Positions 63,240 through 64,000 of a stretch of DNA of 64,000 nt are shown here, in pieces. Below the pieces are notes generated by a model. That model made no database searches. It saw nothing but the letters and a program-made list of their open reading frames with translations, and was not told the DNA's origin. Origin of the DNA: CAXMQZ01 sp963707075 (GTDB taxonomy: Bacteria; Acidobacteriota; Thermoanaerobaculia; Multivoradales; JAHEKO01); the NCBI GenBank assembly GCA_963707075.1, contig CAVPOX010000004.1:434001-498000 (forward strand), given 5' to 3'. How positions within the stretch are numbered: the stretch's first letter is position 1; each line of letters starts with the position of its first letter. The position numbers and the translations under genes were made by a program.

Positions 63240-64000
63240 CTACTTGCCGAGGGTGACTCGGGTCACCTGCCCCATGGAGGCGGAGGTCTCGATCACGAGG
63301 TCGGTCGGGTCGGAGGTGGTGACGTTGCCGTCGCTGTCGAGGCGTGCCACCAGAATCCCCCGCGCGGGCAGCTCAGCGCCCATCATGCTGTGGCTGGCGT
63401 CGAGAACGATGCCAGCAGGAAACGTAGGTGAGGAGATCCGGGTCGCGGCGACTGGCGGACCACCGCCATCGGGTCTCAGGAAGACGAAAAGGACCGCCTG
63501 CGGCATCGGCTGAGCCTCGGGGGCGAGCTCGATCTGGATGGCAAAGCCGTCCGGTTGGGCTTCGGCAGTGGCTGATGGAGGCGCTACCGCAGCCTGCGGC
63601 GGCGTACCTTGTGTGCCCGCAGCCGCATTGCCCATTCCCGCGGGCTGCCCCTGTCCGGACTGCGCCATCGTGAGGAGCTCTTCGAACTCCGGGTCGTTGC
63701 CACCCACCATCTGCAGGCCCATGTCCCAGGTGTCCATGGCTTGTTCGACGTTGCCGAGTTGATAGAGGGCGAGCCCCCGATAGAGCATGGCCTGGCGGTG
63801 GTCGGGATACTCGGCCAGGACCCGATCGAGCAGGTCGACAGCCTGATCGGCTTGGCCCATGGTTAGACGCACGATGCCGTGAACGAGGAGGCCATCGGGA
63901 TCGTCGGGGAACTGCTGCAGGACCTGGCTGGCCTGGTCGAAGGCCTCGAAAAACTGTCCGGCAGCGATATAGGTCAACGCCAGTTGCTTCTTGGCCAGCC
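63240..64000 (-). CDS. TPR protein with CcmI/CycH-type C-terminal domain (start outside window)
   Basis: 253 codons are visible; the frame is open at the right edge with no clear start inside (TTG 63977 is internal to a TPR helix). Two or more TPR units occupy the N-terminal part (GQFFEAFDQASQVLQQFPDDPDGLL and AMLYRGLALYQLGNVEQA). After a Gly/Ala/Pro-rich linker, the last ~95 residues match the C-terminal domain of cytochrome c biogenesis CcmI/CycH: AVLFVFLRPDGGGPPVAATRI and LDASHSMMGAEL. A role as apocytochrome chaperone is likely but unproven. Confidence 0.7.
   Translation of the reverse strand, partial: LAKKQLALTYIAAGQFFEAFDQASQVLQQFPDDPDGLLVHGIVRLTMGQADQAVDLLDRVLAEYPDHRQAMLYRGLALYQLGNVEQAMDTWDMGLQMVGGNDPEFEELLTMAQSGQGQPAGMGNAAAGTQGTPPQAAVAPPSATAEAQPDGFAIQIELAPEAQPMPQAVLFVFLRPDGGGPPVAATRISSPTFPAGIVLDASHSMMGAELPARGILVARLDSDGNVTTSDPTDLVIETSASMGQVTRVTLGK

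Overview
The window reads as a chromosomal segment of a high-GC, Gram-negative-type (diderm) bacterium. Evidence for an outer membrane is a LolA-like carrier, a PilQ secretin and many lipoprotein signal peptides. The mix of genes (split type IV pilus loci, DUF4388/PATAN and FmdB proteins, a Rsh-type RelA/SpoT, PKD/Ig-like lipoproteins) fits an Acidobacteriota-like lineage, possibly near Thermoanaerobaculia. That placement is inference, because there is no rRNA or marker phylogeny here. Coding density is high, genes often overlap by 4 nt (ATGA), and there is no clear phage, IS or CRISPR.

Layout. 1-970: the tail of a membrane protein, then an intergenic patch with a tRNA-Sec-like sequence that lacks a normal D-arm, followed by a ~166-bp tandem repeat built from pieces of the tRNA 3' end in both orientations. 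971-4937: a secreted glycosidase-like protein coupled to the NAD salvage genes pncB and pncA. 4934-12235: a secreted alpha/beta hydrolase, a PilZ protein, a GT-C-like membrane protein, a sulfatase-superfamily enzyme and moeA. 12370-19060: DUF4388 and FmdB proteins facing a pilT-pilC-pilS-pilR cluster. 19197-28412: an ABC exporter, a lipoprotein, gamma-glutamyltransferase, a glutamate-cysteine-ligase/CBS fusion and the three-gene pntAB transhydrogenase. 28561-36091: a tight run tmk, holB, SurA/DsbA-like lipoprotein, PLP decarboxylase, manC, trmB and an ABC exporter. 36224-40007 (minus): SRPBCC, HD hydrolase, dicarboxylate/glutamate symporter, folK and a FYDLN zinc ribbon. 40191-47670: lolA, tgt, yajC-secD-secF and rsh, with rpmB opposing. 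48334-53796: pilMNOPQ, followed by three exported lipoproteins with Ig/TIG/PKD-like domains. 56694-59870: TPR protein, Roadblock protein, accB and accC. 59906-62735: an NSS transporter with its 38-residue small subunit, aroK and a phosphoesterase. 62736-63239: a non-coding stretch with two strong inverted repeats. 63240-end: a partial TPR/CcmI-like protein.

Two type IV pilus loci (pilTCSR and pilMNOPQ) supply retraction motor, platform, regulators, alignment complex and secretin. No pilB, pilA or pilD is present. Sec and Lol functions support export of the many lipoproteins, while the NAD (pncB, pncA, pntAB) and glutathione-type (ggt, GCS2-CBS) genes point to redox and cofactor management. 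The items most worth a second look are the odd tRNA-Sec-like locus with its repeats, the Ig-like lipoproteins behind pilQ, a helix-hairpin-helix-like insert in SecF, the start/frame conflict at pntA, and the C-terminal DGFESG motif of the secreted hydrolase.
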